Assembly: GCA_037189645.1 (NCBI GenBank) | Contig: JBBCIY010000008.1 | Location: forward strand, 1-64,000 | Length of the DNA stretch: 64,000 nt | Source: Taishania sp037189645 | GTDB lineage: Bacteria; Bacteroidota; Bacteroidia; Flavobacteriales_D; Crocinitomicaceae | Direction: 5' to 3' | Translations under genes and position numbers: made by a program | In this document: in pieces, positions 1-8,497 of the stretch | How positions within the stretch are numbered: position 1 is the first letter of the stretch | Layout: every line of letters starts with the position of its first letter | Notes under the pieces: model-generated | Seen by the model: only the letters and a program-made list of their open reading frames with translations | Databases searched by the model: none | Told to the model about the DNA's origin: nothing

Positions 1-17
1 GTTGCAGGATTAGAAAG

Positions 18-56
18 CCCTAAGAAGTATCAAGTTTCTTAGGGTTTTTGTTTTTT
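18..56 (+). terminator. Rho-independent terminator
   Basis: CCCTAAGAA (18-26) pairs with TTCTTAGGG (36-44) and is followed by a T-rich tail to about 56. It presumably ends a gene lying left of the window. Only about 30 bases separate it from the next start codon. Confidence 0.7.
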
Positions 57-88
57 GTAATGGTACACTCCCGCATTAAAAAAAGTAC

Positions 89-541
89 ATGAAACGCATC
101 AACGAATACAAGAAGCTGTTCCAGATTGAGAAAGAAATCAACCTGTCGGAATTGAAATCAACATACAGAAAGCTGGTGAAGCAATGGCACCCGGATAAAT
201 TCCAGGAGGGCGATCCGCTAAAAGAAGAAGCGGAAGTAATGGGGCAGCACGTTGTGGATGGTTATCATTTTTTAGTGAGCATTGCTCCCGAAACGAAAGA
301 AGCCAATCAAGAAGAGTACAACACAACTATTACGGAATGTGGCATTTACGACTTCAAACACAAAGGATTGTTGTTGGAAATTACCTTTACAGATGGTTCC
401 GTTTACGAATATTTCGGTGTGAATGCTTCGGTTTACAAGAAGTTAATTAACTCAGATTCACAGGTACGTTTCGCAAAACGCTCTATTTACAATAGCTTTT
501 TGTACAGAAAATCGAAGAAAGCAACGGAGGGAGAGGATTGA
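89..541 (+). CDS. J-domain protein with C-terminal KTSC domain
   Basis: This 150-residue protein begins with a short DnaJ-like J domain: a helical stretch ending in the HPD motif at residues 34-36, the element that stimulates the DnaK ATPase. Residues of about 93-141 (LLLEITFTDGSVYEYFGV and what follows) fit the KTSC domain, a small fold seen in phage and bacterial proteins. No zinc-finger or G/F region is present, so this is not a general DnaJ. The role is probably delivery of one client to DnaK. It lies at the left edge of the AT-rich region that also holds the KAP NTPase and the broken integrase. Domain calls are from motif recognition; the function is inferred. Confidence 0.7.
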   Translation: MKRINEYKKLFQIEKEINLSELKSTYRKLVKQWHPDKFQEGDPLKEEAEVMGQHVVDGYHFLVSIAPETKEANQEEYNTTITECGIYDFKHKGLLLEITFTDGSVYEYFGVNASVYKKLINSDSQVRFAKRSIYNSFLYRKSKKATEGED

Positions 542-590
542 AATCCTTAGAATCCTTGAGAACCGATATTTCCTAAAATTAAAGAAAACA
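541..590 (+). repeat. Dispersed intergenic repeat, copy 1
   Basis: The stretch starting AATCCTTAGAATCCTTGAGA and continuing through AACCGA and CCTAA to AAAGAAAA resembles 1379-1428 at roughly three quarters of positions by eye. Both copies follow or precede genes of the AT-rich island. Confidence 0.4.
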
Positions 591-624
591 CCCCTAAAAG
601 AACCCCTGTGGAAATGCGGGGGTG
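582..624 (-). terminator. Probable terminator for the minus-strand lipoprotein gene
   Basis: CACCCC (589-594) can pair with GGGGTG (619-624). Read on the minus strand, the second arm is followed by TTTTCTTT, as expected for the end of the gene that stops at 655. The loop is long (24 bases), so the call is moderate. Confidence 0.4.
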
Positions 625-654
625 ATTATTGAAAGTTATAAACTACTTCAGTTG

Positions 655-1158
655 TCAATAATAATCCCATGGAGCACCTGGTTTTGTCATTTCTGATCTA
701 ATAAATAAAGGCATCGTATCATTCGGTTCAACTCGGTACAATATGCTATCATAAATATAAGAAAAGTGGAATGGCTTCTCAAAACTCAACTCGTAATACA
801 TGGATATTTTCCATCCGTCTGTAGGTTTATCAACCCTCAGTTTAAATGTATAATTGTCAATCCTATTCACAAAAACACTAGAATCGTATGGTCTGACAAT
901 CATTTTACCATATTTCATATACTCTTTCATTTTGCCTAAAAAATCAAAAGTCAATGTTAAGTCTCTGTCTGAAGGAAGGTATTTTATTGTATCGTCACCT
1001 GAAAATGTGATACGATCTTTTATAGAAGCCTTTATTGTATCATAATGTATTGGTTCCCATAAAATGGCGACAGTTTGTTCTATATCTACTCCCTTATTTT
1101 CCTCTTGGCTACATCCCAAAACTAGTACAGCAACAAATATTATTAACGAAACTCTCAC
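655..1158 (-). CDS. Putative lipoprotein, unknown function
   Basis: The 167-residue protein has a signal peptide ending in a lipobox (VLGC, Cys16), so it should be exported and lipid-anchored. The rest is a mixture of charged and beta-like segments with no family I recognise. It stands alone on the minus strand with about 290 bp of upstream DNA. Base composition is AT-rich like the neighbouring KAP gene, which fits a shared acquired origin. Function is unknown. Confidence 0.6.
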   Translation of the reverse strand: MRVSLIIFVAVLVLGCSQEENKGVDIEQTVAILWEPIHYDTIKASIKDRITFSGDDTIKYLPSDRDLTLTFDFLGKMKEYMKYGKMIVRPYDSSVFVNRIDNYTFKLRVDKPTDGWKISMYYELSFEKPFHFSYIYDSILYRVEPNDTMPLFIRSEMTKPGAPWDYY

Positions 1159-1321
1159 ACTAATTTCAATTATTTAGACCTTATTCCAAAAATTTCTCCA
1201 ATAGAACCAGAAGAGCATTGAAGTAGTTGATGGGAAGTTATTAATTACATTCCGAATATAAACATTTTTTGAACATTTTACTCTTAACCATTTTGTAAAC
1301 AAATCCAACAAAAAGAGAATA

Positions 1322-1428
1322 CTAAGGATTTAGAGGATTTGACGGTTTTAAGAGATTTGCAGTGGTTTCTAAAAACTTGGAATCCTTTAAATCCTTAAGA
1401 ACCGAAAGTCCCTAATTTGAAGAAAAAA
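1322..1428. repeat. Intergenic palindromic repeat (copy 2 of the dispersed element)
   Basis: The gap 1159-1448 has no gene. AAGGATTTAGAGGATTT (about 1322-1338) is an imperfect inverted repeat of GAATCCTTTAAATCCTT (about 1380-1396), separated by about 40 bases. The right arm and the following AAGAACCGA continue the similarity to 541-590. This is the layout of a small REP- or MITE-like element, but no target-site duplication was identified. Confidence 0.4.
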
Positions 1429-1448
1429 GAAACTACTTGACACGAAGA

Positions 1449-4400
1449 CTATATTACCTCCTCATTATTCACAGGTTTTTGCTTTGCTTTTCTAATATCA
1501 AGTGACTTTGCCAATTGTTCTAAAAATGAATTTTCTTCCCTTTTTTCATTTATGACATTTCTAAATCCTTCCTTATCTGGTTGTGTAGCTTCTTGATATA
1601 CCGTCTTGATATATTCAGAATTAGAAATCAGAATTTCAATAAAATCAGTATCAGACAAAAAATCATTTTTAATGATTAATCTGAATACTTCATTTTTTCC
1701 ATTTAATAAACGATGCTTGATAAAATACGGTAAAATCTTCTTAGCAATGTTGATATTTAAAGGAATACTTGAATTTAAAAATTGATCTCTAATATTTTTT
1801 AGACTATTTATTAAAGATAATGATGAATTATTAGAATCGTAAATATTAAGTATATTCCACCAGTTTTTATCTAAAGTATTTTCCCTTAGTTTGTCTATAA
1901 GTTTCTTTTCAAAAACATCCAATGATGTTTGTGTTAAGGAATCTAAATTTAATTTATCAAAATATCTAAAATGGACGTCAGAATTATCAGTAAAGACTTT
2001 ATCATATAATTCTTCAGTTAATTCTTTGAAATCAGAATTAAATTGGTCAATATACCTTCTTGAAATTGTAAGCTCATGGTTATTAAAGCAATCAATTATA
2101 AATTCATCATTTAATTCATCAACATCAAACTCTGTTCCAGTAAGATCCCAGTTATTGATTTCCTTAAGAAGTTCTGAATCACTAATAGATAAGCTTTCCT
2201 TAATATCTTTATAACTCTGTATGACACTCATTACATTAGGGCTTTTGTTTAAATCTGTCTTAGAAAAGAGTTTTATAATTATCTGTTTAAACAATATAGA
2301 ATCCCTGAAATATATAGATTTTAACAACAAATCTCCATATGAAACATATTTTAGAATTCTTGTTGCAATTTGCTCCGCTCGATTTTCGTCGTCTGTATTT
2401 AAAACTGCTTGGAAGTGGGGAGAGTAAGATGAATTGAATTCATTCCCCCTTGCTATTCTCATAGCAATTAATTCATCAACAATATTTAAATCAGAGGATG
2501 GATGATTTAAATATAAGCTATAAATTTGAGCATCATTTAATAAATCTTTTAAATCAACATTTGTTTTTGATGTTTCAATAAGCTTTTTCATTACATCATC
2601 TGCCGAGTGTATGTTATTTTCATTTACAAATCTATTTAGGTAGTTTTTTAATAATTCTTTATAGTTTTTCAAATTAAAGTTCTCTACAAGAATTTGCGTA
2701 TTGTTAAGTTTTAAAACATCTTCTACACTTAGGTTGGAAAGATGTTCATCTAATGAATTATTATTGGTATAAAGCTTATATTTTTTATAATCCCCCCCTT
2801 TATATTCGATTAATTTTATAAATAGTATTGCATTAACTTCCTTATTGTTTAATAATTTCAATACTCTGTCTTCCTGTAAATCTATACCTAAATCATCAAT
2901 GACATCAATATAATGTTCAATATTTGATTCATCAACTAATTTTGCATATTCATTTAATAAGTAAGTTAAATACCTATCATCAGATGTTTTACTAATTAAT
3001 ATCACATGCCAATCTTCAATTTTTAGTTTAGTTATAGGTTTCTTAGTTTCAATAATTGCATTATAAAATAAATGCCAAGTTTGCTTTACATGAAGAGTTG
3101 ATAATTTTGAATTTTCTTTTAAATCAGCTAACGTTTTAATTGGATTTTCAGAAACATCAATTTCTGAAATAACAGATGTAAATATTGAATCAATAAAATC
3201 TGAATCACAAATAGTATTAAAATGTTCGACATCATTTTTAATTAATGAATCTTTTAATTTCTGGCGATAAATCAATTCTAATGCATTATCAACATCGATA
3301 TGATATACAATCGCTGTCAATTGCTTTGCAAAATCAGGGTCATTACTATAAAAAGATTTTAATCCACCCAGATATTCGAGATTTATAATTGCTTTTAAAG
3401 GATCTGCTAATATTTTATCCTTTAAAAGAACAAAAATAGCTATATATCTTTCCTTAAAATCATCATCTAAAAGTTTAATCGTAAGTATTTCATTTATAAA
3501 CGAAATTATTTCTCTAGGTGTTATTCTTCGGTTTAAGAACTCATAAACTTGGATAACTAATCTCAACTCATCCTCATCATAATTAATAAATGCTTTTTTC
3601 CACTGCTCACTGAAAAACTTTTTCCAATTAGACATAATTGGCAGAGTAATCCTAAAAACAATGTCGAATGTTTTATTTACATAGTCATCCCCAAATTTAT
3701 TATCAGTGCCGTTTAATTCTTTAAATGCGTTTTGAACATGCTCTCTATCAAATGGAATGATAACTTTAATATTTGAATATTCTTTTTCTGCGAAGAAAAT
3801 ATGTATTGATGACCAAATATTTAAAATATGCTTTTTGGGTAATCTATCGAAATTATCAAAGACAATAACAATCTTTTTATTTAAATCTTGATTAATATCT
3901 TCCATCCAATTCTGAAAATCTCTAACAGAAGGTTGATCTTCGGAGATAGTTTCAATTTTTGTTTCTTCTTTTTGTTTGTTCGTATAAACTTGAAAAGTTT
4001 CTTCGGCTGATAATCTAAATGACTTACAAAATCCCTTTTTATGAAACCAACCTTTAACTAAATTCCATAAAAAAATACCTATAACAATTAGAATAGGACC
4101 TGTGACTAAAACAAACTTCCAAAACAAAGAGTCAATTTCAAAGAAATCTTTAATTGAATCTTTGAATACATTCACTGTTGGAATATATATTATAGATAAC
4201 AAACTAAAAATAAACCCAACGCTTAAATATGGTTGGTTAATCGTAGTTGTCTCTTTGGATTTCGCTAATAAAACCTTTAACTTATCATCCCAAATTTTCT
4301 TATCTCCCTTTTTTAATAAGCCTTTTTCATTTTGAATAAAATCTGTAAGTTCTACTAAAATTGCTTTTCGTTGCTCGTCTTCTTGATGTCCCCAAACATC

Positions 4401-4637
4401 ATAAACAAAGAATTTATGAGTACTTTCAAGCTTCTTTTCTACTAATCGAACTAAGTTACTTTTTCCTGAACCCCATTCACCGTCAATTCCAATAATCTTA
4501 AATTCTGGCTCATTAATTATTTTTTCACTGATAACTTTAGCTATTTTCTCTTGTGACTTATTTTCAAACAAATCTTCACCTGATGGTTGATTTGTGAGAA
4601 ATTTATGAGTGATTTTATTTGTAGAATTCTTGCCCAT
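1449..4637 (-). CDS. KAP-family P-loop NTPase with two inserted membrane segments
   Basis: This 1062-residue protein has a Walker A motif GEWGSGKS (residues 53-60), two hydrophobic segments at about 137-157 and 172-193 between Walker A and B, and a Walker B run IVIVFDNFD (256-264). Membrane helices inserted into the P-loop domain are the hallmark of KAP NTPases (Kidins220/ARMS and F-plasmid PifA family). The remaining roughly 650 residues are alpha-helical, Asn/Asp/Leu-rich, perhaps a sensor or scaffold. PifA excludes phages, and the location next to a broken integrase in an AT-rich island makes a defence role plausible, but that is inference. No effector domain is visible. It appears intact and monocistronic. 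Confidence 0.8.
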   Translation of the reverse strand: MGKNSTNKITHKFLTNQPSGEDLFENKSQEKIAKVISEKIINEPEFKIIGIDGEWGSGKSNLVRLVEKKLESTHKFFVYDVWGHQEDEQRKAILVELTDFIQNEKGLLKKGDKKIWDDKLKVLLAKSKETTTINQPYLSVGFIFSLLSIIYIPTVNVFKDSIKDFFEIDSLFWKFVLVTGPILIVIGIFLWNLVKGWFHKKGFCKSFRLSAEETFQVYTNKQKEETKIETISEDQPSVRDFQNWMEDINQDLNKKIVIVFDNFDRLPKKHILNIWSSIHIFFAEKEYSNIKVIIPFDREHVQNAFKELNGTDNKFGDDYVNKTFDIVFRITLPIMSNWKKFFSEQWKKAFINYDEDELRLVIQVYEFLNRRITPREIISFINEILTIKLLDDDFKERYIAIFVLLKDKILADPLKAIINLEYLGGLKSFYSNDPDFAKQLTAIVYHIDVDNALELIYRQKLKDSLIKNDVEHFNTICDSDFIDSIFTSVISEIDVSENPIKTLADLKENSKLSTLHVKQTWHLFYNAIIETKKPITKLKIEDWHVILISKTSDDRYLTYLLNEYAKLVDESNIEHYIDVIDDLGIDLQEDRVLKLLNNKEVNAILFIKLIEYKGGDYKKYKLYTNNNSLDEHLSNLSVEDVLKLNNTQILVENFNLKNYKELLKNYLNRFVNENNIHSADDVMKKLIETSKTNVDLKDLLNDAQIYSLYLNHPSSDLNIVDELIAMRIARGNEFNSSYSPHFQAVLNTDDENRAEQIATRILKYVSYGDLLLKSIYFRDSILFKQIIIKLFSKTDLNKSPNVMSVIQSYKDIKESLSISDSELLKEINNWDLTGTEFDVDELNDEFIIDCFNNHELTISRRYIDQFNSDFKELTEELYDKVFTDNSDVHFRYFDKLNLDSLTQTSLDVFEKKLIDKLRENTLDKNWWNILNIYDSNNSSLSLINSLKNIRDQFLNSSIPLNINIAKKILPYFIKHRLLNGKNEVFRLIIKNDFLSDTDFIEILISNSEYIKTVYQEATQPDKEGFRNVINEKREENSFLEQLAKSLDIRKAKQKPVNNEEVI

Positions 4638-4703
4638 ATTTACAGTTTTCTATAGTAGTTACTTTTTAGATATTTTATTCTTTTGGTTTTGCTGTGAGAA
4701 AGA

Positions 4704-4812
4704 TGTCAATTGTTATACCATTATCCTTTTTTGATCTTGCACTATGTTGTTTTAGGTAGTATTGACATAAAAATCTGTCAACAAATTGATTAACTGACAG
4801 TTTGACATGTCA
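4704..4812. promoter_or_regulatory. Cluster of TGTCA/TGACA pentamers upstream of the integrase
   Basis: Six TGTCA or TGACA pentamers occur at 4704, 4763, 4776, 4795, 4803 and 4808. The last two form the palindrome TTGACATGTCAA (4802-4813). They lie between the divergent KAP and integrase genes, where either arm-type integrase sites or operators of a repressor would be expected. Confidence 0.35.
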
Positions 4813-4865
4813 ATCTAAAAAATCTCCATATCTTCATTGCCTTTCCGTTCATGCCATCGATCTTA

Positions 4866-4883
4866 GCTCTGAAAAAATAGAGC
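4866..4883 (+). promoter_or_regulatory. Hairpin covering the integrase ribosome-binding region
   Basis: GCTCT (4866-4870) pairs with AGAGC (4879-4883), and the ATG follows at 4885. No Shine-Dalgarno sequence is seen, as is common in Bacteroidota. A hairpin here could limit translation; this is inference. Confidence 0.3.
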
Positions 4884-4884
4884 A

Positions 4885-5439
4885 ATGGGAAAAAACATAG
4901 AGAACGAGCTTCCAAAAATCCGAGTGTTACTACGAACGGACAAACCCAAAAATGCAGAAGGAAACTACACATTGAACTATATTGTTCGGTTTATGGGGAA
5001 ATCGATGAAGAAGCCAACAGGCTTGTATATCTCTTCCAAGGACTGGAACAAGAAGAAGGGAGAAGTTGTTGGAACGTCTAAGGAGATATTGAGGATTCAA
5101 GGAATTTTAAGTAAAAAGAAGGCAGATTTTAATAAATACTTTCTCAAATTTGATGCTACAGGAGGTAAAATCAGCAGAAAGGTAATTGACGATTACTTTG
5201 ACGACCATCGGTTTGATAATTTCCCAGCCTACTTCAAGGGTGTTATCAGCAGAAGAAACAACCTCAACGAATTGACATTGAACAAATACAAAATCTGCTT
5301 GAAAGTGTTGAGCGAATACTGCAAACGAGAAAAGATTTCTCCGCTTCGATTTAACGACATTACTCTTTCCTTTTTACAGGAGTTCGATAACTATTTGGTT
5401 TTCTTTCGGAAGTTCGAGTCCTGTCCAGCCCATCCCTAA
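4885..5439 (+). pseudogene. Tyrosine recombinase, N-terminal fragment
   Basis: The 184-residue product matches the N-terminal half of Bacteroidota phage/transposon integrases: an arm-binding domain (residues of about 10-90, with KPTGLYISSKDWNKKKG) and a SAM-like core-binding domain (about 100-175, with ITLSFLQEFDNYL). The C-terminal catalytic domain carrying R..H-R-Y is absent. Family homology stops near residue 172, and the last residues (FESCPAHP) are read from sequence that looks like the 3' end of a tRNA gene. The gene was therefore probably cut by a recombination or deletion at an attachment site. It cannot be active as a recombinase. Confidence 0.8.
5412..5432 (+). other. tRNA 3'-end remnant, candidate attachment-site scar
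   Basis: GTTCGAGTCCTGTCCAGCCC followed by A matches a tRNA T-loop (GTTCRANYC), the 3' T-stem (CCTGT), a 7-base acceptor strand (CCAGCCC) and a discriminator A. The expected 5' T-stem ACAGG is absent, so only the part downstream of the T-loop is present. Integrative elements often use exactly this part of a tRNA gene as their attachment site. It coincides with the change from AT-rich to more GC-rich DNA. Confidence 0.55.
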
Positions 5440-5530
5440 CTAATTTGGAAATTAAAAGCAAAAGCCTACTCCTTGTCAATCGCAGAAGAACAGCATTTTT
5501 ACCAATCATCACAAGATGAACATTCAAAAG

Positions 5531-5562
5531 TTGCTGCTGAAGAAATTTGTTTCCTATCTTTG
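5531..5562 (+). promoter_or_regulatory. Promoter of the secretion operon
   Basis: TATCTTTG (5555-5562) matches the Bacteroidota -7 box TAnnTTTG exactly. A TTG at 5531-5533, 21 bases upstream, serves as the -33 element. Predicted transcription starts near 5569, just before ATG 5581. This rules out the longer reading frame that opens at 5473. Confidence 0.65.
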
Positions 5563-5580
5563 CCGCGTAATTTTTTTCCT

Positions 5581-6453
5581 ATGCAATACCTTATCGGGCT
5601 GATTTTAATATTGAATACTACTTTTTCCTTTGATCAAAAGATTTTAAAGGACATCCATTTGAAACGTTCACTGAAACAGGAAGGAGAACAATACCAGTTC
5701 ACGGTCCTGGATAAGGATGAGAAAGGTGTTCGGAGTTATAAAAAAGACCGTTTTTACTACTGGTACAAAGCACAGCATGTGATCGCGACACAAGGGGCGT
5801 CTTCCGGCGACCTGCTGCATGGAGGTTTCGAAGCCTATCATGACAACAAGCAGCTTTCAAAAAAAGGAGCGTTCAGTAAAGGACTGAAAAGCGGAGAGTG
5901 GTTATACTGGCGCCAGGACGGAACCCTGATCACGGCGGAACACTGGAAGAAAGGACGGCTGAAAGGAACGGAAACAAACTATGACAAGGAAGGGAATGTA
6001 TTCCAGACCACCCGGCATAAACGTCTTTCTTACAAACGAGAGAATGCTGATAGCATCGTGATCGGGAAAAAACTGTCCGGTTCGGAAACGATCTTACTGA
6101 AAGACTCGCTGGGAAAGATCACCCGGATTGAAAAAAAGAAGGACGGCGTATTACACGGAAAAGCAAAAGACCTGGAAAACGGAAAAGTGGTAGCGAAAAC
6201 CTCTTACAAGAACGGACAACCAGTGATAAAAAAGGAAACTGAAAACAAAGCTACAGAGGAAGAGAAAACGACAGATACGGAAAAACGCAGGCAGTGGAAC
6301 ATCCCCGGGAAAAAGAAAACAGAGGAAGGAGAAAAAAGTGACCGCCGGAAAGAAAAAGTAAAGCAGGAAGAGGTGCAGAAAGAAAAGAAAGAGAAACCGC
6401 AAAAAACGGCTGGAAAAGCACCGAACAAGAGCAATTCCCAAAAGAAAAACTAA
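5581..6453 (+). CDS. MORN-repeat exported protein with charged C-terminus
   Basis: ATG 5581 is chosen because a promoter lies just upstream and because it gives a normal signal peptide (MQYLIGLILILNTTFSF). The 290-residue product contains MORN_2-type motifs in its middle (GGFEAYHDNKQLSKKGAF, KSGEWLYWRQDG, KGTETNYDKEGN), the pattern of YwqK-like proteins. The last 80 or so residues are very rich in Lys and Glu and likely disordered. It is first in the operon and ends 9 bp before the next gene. A periplasmic accessory role in the secretion machine is an inference from position only. Confidence 0.6.
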   Translation: MQYLIGLILILNTTFSFDQKILKDIHLKRSLKQEGEQYQFTVLDKDEKGVRSYKKDRFYYWYKAQHVIATQGASSGDLLHGGFEAYHDNKQLSKKGAFSKGLKSGEWLYWRQDGTLITAEHWKKGRLKGTETNYDKEGNVFQTTRHKRLSYKRENADSIVIGKKLSGSETILLKDSLGKITRIEKKKDGVLHGKAKDLENGKVVAKTSYKNGQPVIKKETENKATEEEKTTDTEKRRQWNIPGKKKTEEGEKSDRRKEKVKQEEVQKEKKEKPQKTAGKAPNKSNSQKKN

Positions 6454-6462
6454 CATTCTTAC

Positions 6463-7692
6463 GTGAATACGAAACTAACAGCTTCTGCCCTCGGGTATGC
6501 CATCAATTTCCTGTTACTGACAGGACTTGTGTGCAGTGCTGTTCTGTTCGCTGCAAGTGTAAACAAACGGATCGAAGTGAATTATTCGGTAAAAGAGCAC
6601 CTGGTATTCGACAACTTACTGGCAGTCAATTACGGAGCAAAATCCACTGAGAACAAGCAATCCTTTTTATACCACGCTCATGGCGATACTTCCAGGATCA
6701 CCGTGAAGAACTGGGGAGCCTTCCGGGTCGTGACTGCAACGACGTTCCACCGGGAGAATGCCATTCAGAAAACAGCGTTGATCGGCAGCTCCGGACTCTA
6801 CTCCTACGCTACCGTTTACGTGCCCGACAACCGGCAGGCATTAAAAGTCTGCGGAGATACAAAGATCAGCGGTATACTATACGGTTCCGAAAGAGGAGTT
6901 GAAAGAGGTCATATTTCAGGTAAGAACTACACACGCGATAAGCTCATCTACGGAGACACCCGGAAAAGTGATAAATCCCTGCCCGAATTGCATGAGTCGG
7001 CAAGGAACCTGACACTGGAGTCGTTCATCACAGGCGTTCAGAAAATCGAAATGCCGCAAAAGGACAGCGTTTTTTCCTTCGATGGAACAACATCCCTTGT
7101 CAGCTCGGTGGAACCTCTTGTGATTGAAAACAAGCTGAAAGGAAATCTGATCATTCATTCCTTTGAATCCATATCCATAAAGAATGTAGCACAGCTGGAG
7201 CATGTGATCATCATTGCGCCTGTCGTCACGTTTGAAAAAGGGTTCAGAGGAAGTGCCCAGGTCATCGCCCATGAGCAGGTGATACTGGAAGAGCAGGTTG
7301 TGCTCAGCTATCCAAGCACGCTTGTATTGAATGAACTGCAGGAGAATCCCGGCCTTTCCCCAAGGGGAATTTACCTGAAAGAAGGAGCAATGCTCGTGGG
7401 GGGAATCCTGATGGTAAGCCAGAAACCCAACTTCCGGAAACCACTGGAGCTGAAAATAGAAGAAGCGGTCGTCGGAGGATTGATTTATAACATCGGTGAA
7501 ACGGAGATCAGAGGGAAGATCCACGGATATACGTACACAAACAGCTTTACAGTCCGGATCGGCGGCGGAGAATATAAGAACCACCTGGTAGATGCGGAAA
7601 TTTCCAGTGAAACACTTCCAAAAGAGCTGGTACTGCCTCAGTGGATCAAAACGGATGAAAATAAAAAAACAGAGATCATCACATGGCTGTAA
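6463..7692 (+). CDS. Membrane-anchored beta-rich protein of the T2SS-like operon
   Basis: A GTG start gives 409 residues. A single hydrophobic helix lies at about residues 9-31, preceded by a short positively charged end, similar in layout to a large minor pseudopilin but without the Glu at +5. Residues of about 220-350 are a series of short beta segments (KGNLIIHSFESISIKNV, HVIIIAPVVTFEKGF, AQVIAHEQVILEEQVVL) like a bactofilin or beta-helix. It overlaps the next pseudopilin gene by 10 bp. It occupies the place of GspK or PilX in other systems. Assignment to that role is uncertain. Confidence 0.45.
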   Translation: MNTKLTASALGYAINFLLLTGLVCSAVLFAASVNKRIEVNYSVKEHLVFDNLLAVNYGAKSTENKQSFLYHAHGDTSRITVKNWGAFRVVTATTFHRENAIQKTALIGSSGLYSYATVYVPDNRQALKVCGDTKISGILYGSERGVERGHISGKNYTRDKLIYGDTRKSDKSLPELHESARNLTLESFITGVQKIEMPQKDSVFSFDGTTSLVSSVEPLVIENKLKGNLIIHSFESISIKNVAQLEHVIIIAPVVTFEKGFRGSAQVIAHEQVILEEQVVLSYPSTLVLNELQENPGLSPRGIYLKEGAMLVGGILMVSQKPNFRKPLELKIEEAVVGGLIYNIGETEIRGKIHGYTYTNSFTVRIGGGEYKNHLVDAEISSETLPKELVLPQWIKTDENKKTEIITWL

Positions 7693-8000
7693 GAAAGATC
7701 AATAGCTCAAGTATTGCTGAAATAGTTGTCGCGCTGGCCATTATTTCCTTATGCTTTACAATTGCCTCACTGGTTTTCATCCGGGCAACGAACACCACGT
7801 TAAAATTCCAGAGCTTCAGGGAACAGACGATGATCCAGAACACCTTACTGGAAATGATGGTCCGGCAGGAAGTTGACCTGCATCAGCCGGAATTCCAGGC
7901 ACAAGAGACACCTTCAATCAATGACAGCATTACTACTGTCGAATACACAGGAAACGATAACCGTATAGTATGGAAACAGGAATGGATCAAAGCAGACTGA
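7683..8000 (+). CDS. Pseudopilin-like protein
   Basis: The 105-residue protein has a type IV pilin-like N-terminus: a short basic leader, then SSIAE with Glu13 at the +5 position, followed by a hydrophobic helix (IVVALAIISLCFTIASLVFI). The residue before the predicted cut is Ser rather than Gly. The globular part is small, as in minor pseudopilins (GspI/GspJ class). It overlaps both neighbours, so it is translationally coupled. It should be processed by the prepilin peptidase encoded at 9996. Confidence 0.65.
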   Translation: MAVRKINSSSIAEIVVALAIISLCFTIASLVFIRATNTTLKFQSFREQTMIQNTLLEMMVRQEVDLHQPEFQAQETPSINDSITTVEYTGNDNRIVWKQEWIKAD

Positions 8001-8497
8001 GCGCAGTGCCTTCATTTACAATCCTGGAAGTAACGATCGTCGTTGCCATCCTGAGTGTTCTTGTGACGATCATTACATTAACACTCAACCGGTTTAATGA
8101 GCAGCTGAAGATCAACCGTGAAATCCAGCAGGAACTGAATAACTGGATGCTGGTCCGGTCCAATTTCTGGACCGAATACCATTTGTCCGACTCCATCGAT
8201 GTGGTCAGCCAGTCCCTGGTATTCTACCAACCTCACAGATCCGTCTTTTACAGGCCGGAAGAAGAACGGTTGGTCAGGAAAGAACGCAGCAGCACAGTGC
8301 CTGCAAGCGCACCGGATCCGGATGAATGGAGAGAAATGAATGTTGAGATCTCTTCTATCAGAAAAGAAACAGCCGGGGAAGATGAAGTAATCATCCTTTC
8401 CTTTCCGCTAAAAGGAGAAGAAATGCAGCTACGGTTCTTAAAGCAAAAAAGTAAGGCAGGAGCAGTTAACCACTATTATGAGCAATTGAATGAGTGA
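7970..8497 (+). CDS. Pseudopilin-like protein
   Basis: The N-terminus reads PS|FTILE with Glu20 at +5, then a hydrophobic helix (VTIVVAILSVLVTIITLTL), a near-classical class III signal. The product is 175 residues, with an alternative start at Met5 (7982). The size and large soluble domain fit a minor pseudopilin such as GspJ. It overlaps the preceding gene by 31 bp and the following one by 8 bp. Confidence 0.7.
   Translation: METGMDQSRLSAVPSFTILEVTIVVAILSVLVTIITLTLNRFNEQLKINREIQQELNNWMLVRSNFWTEYHLSDSIDVVSQSLVFYQPHRSVFYRPEEERLVRKERSSTVPASAPDPDEWREMNVEISSIRKETAGEDEVIILSFPLKGEEMQLRFLKQKSKAGAVNHYYEQLNE

Noticed and set aside
5473..5580. N-terminal extension of the MORN protein from ATG 5473
   Set aside because: A consensus promoter lies inside it (5531-5562) and the extension hides a good signal peptide at 5581.
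6916..7584. 222-codon open frame on the minus strand
   Set aside because: Antisense to a gene of a tightly packed operon; composition is low-quality with no recognisable motif.
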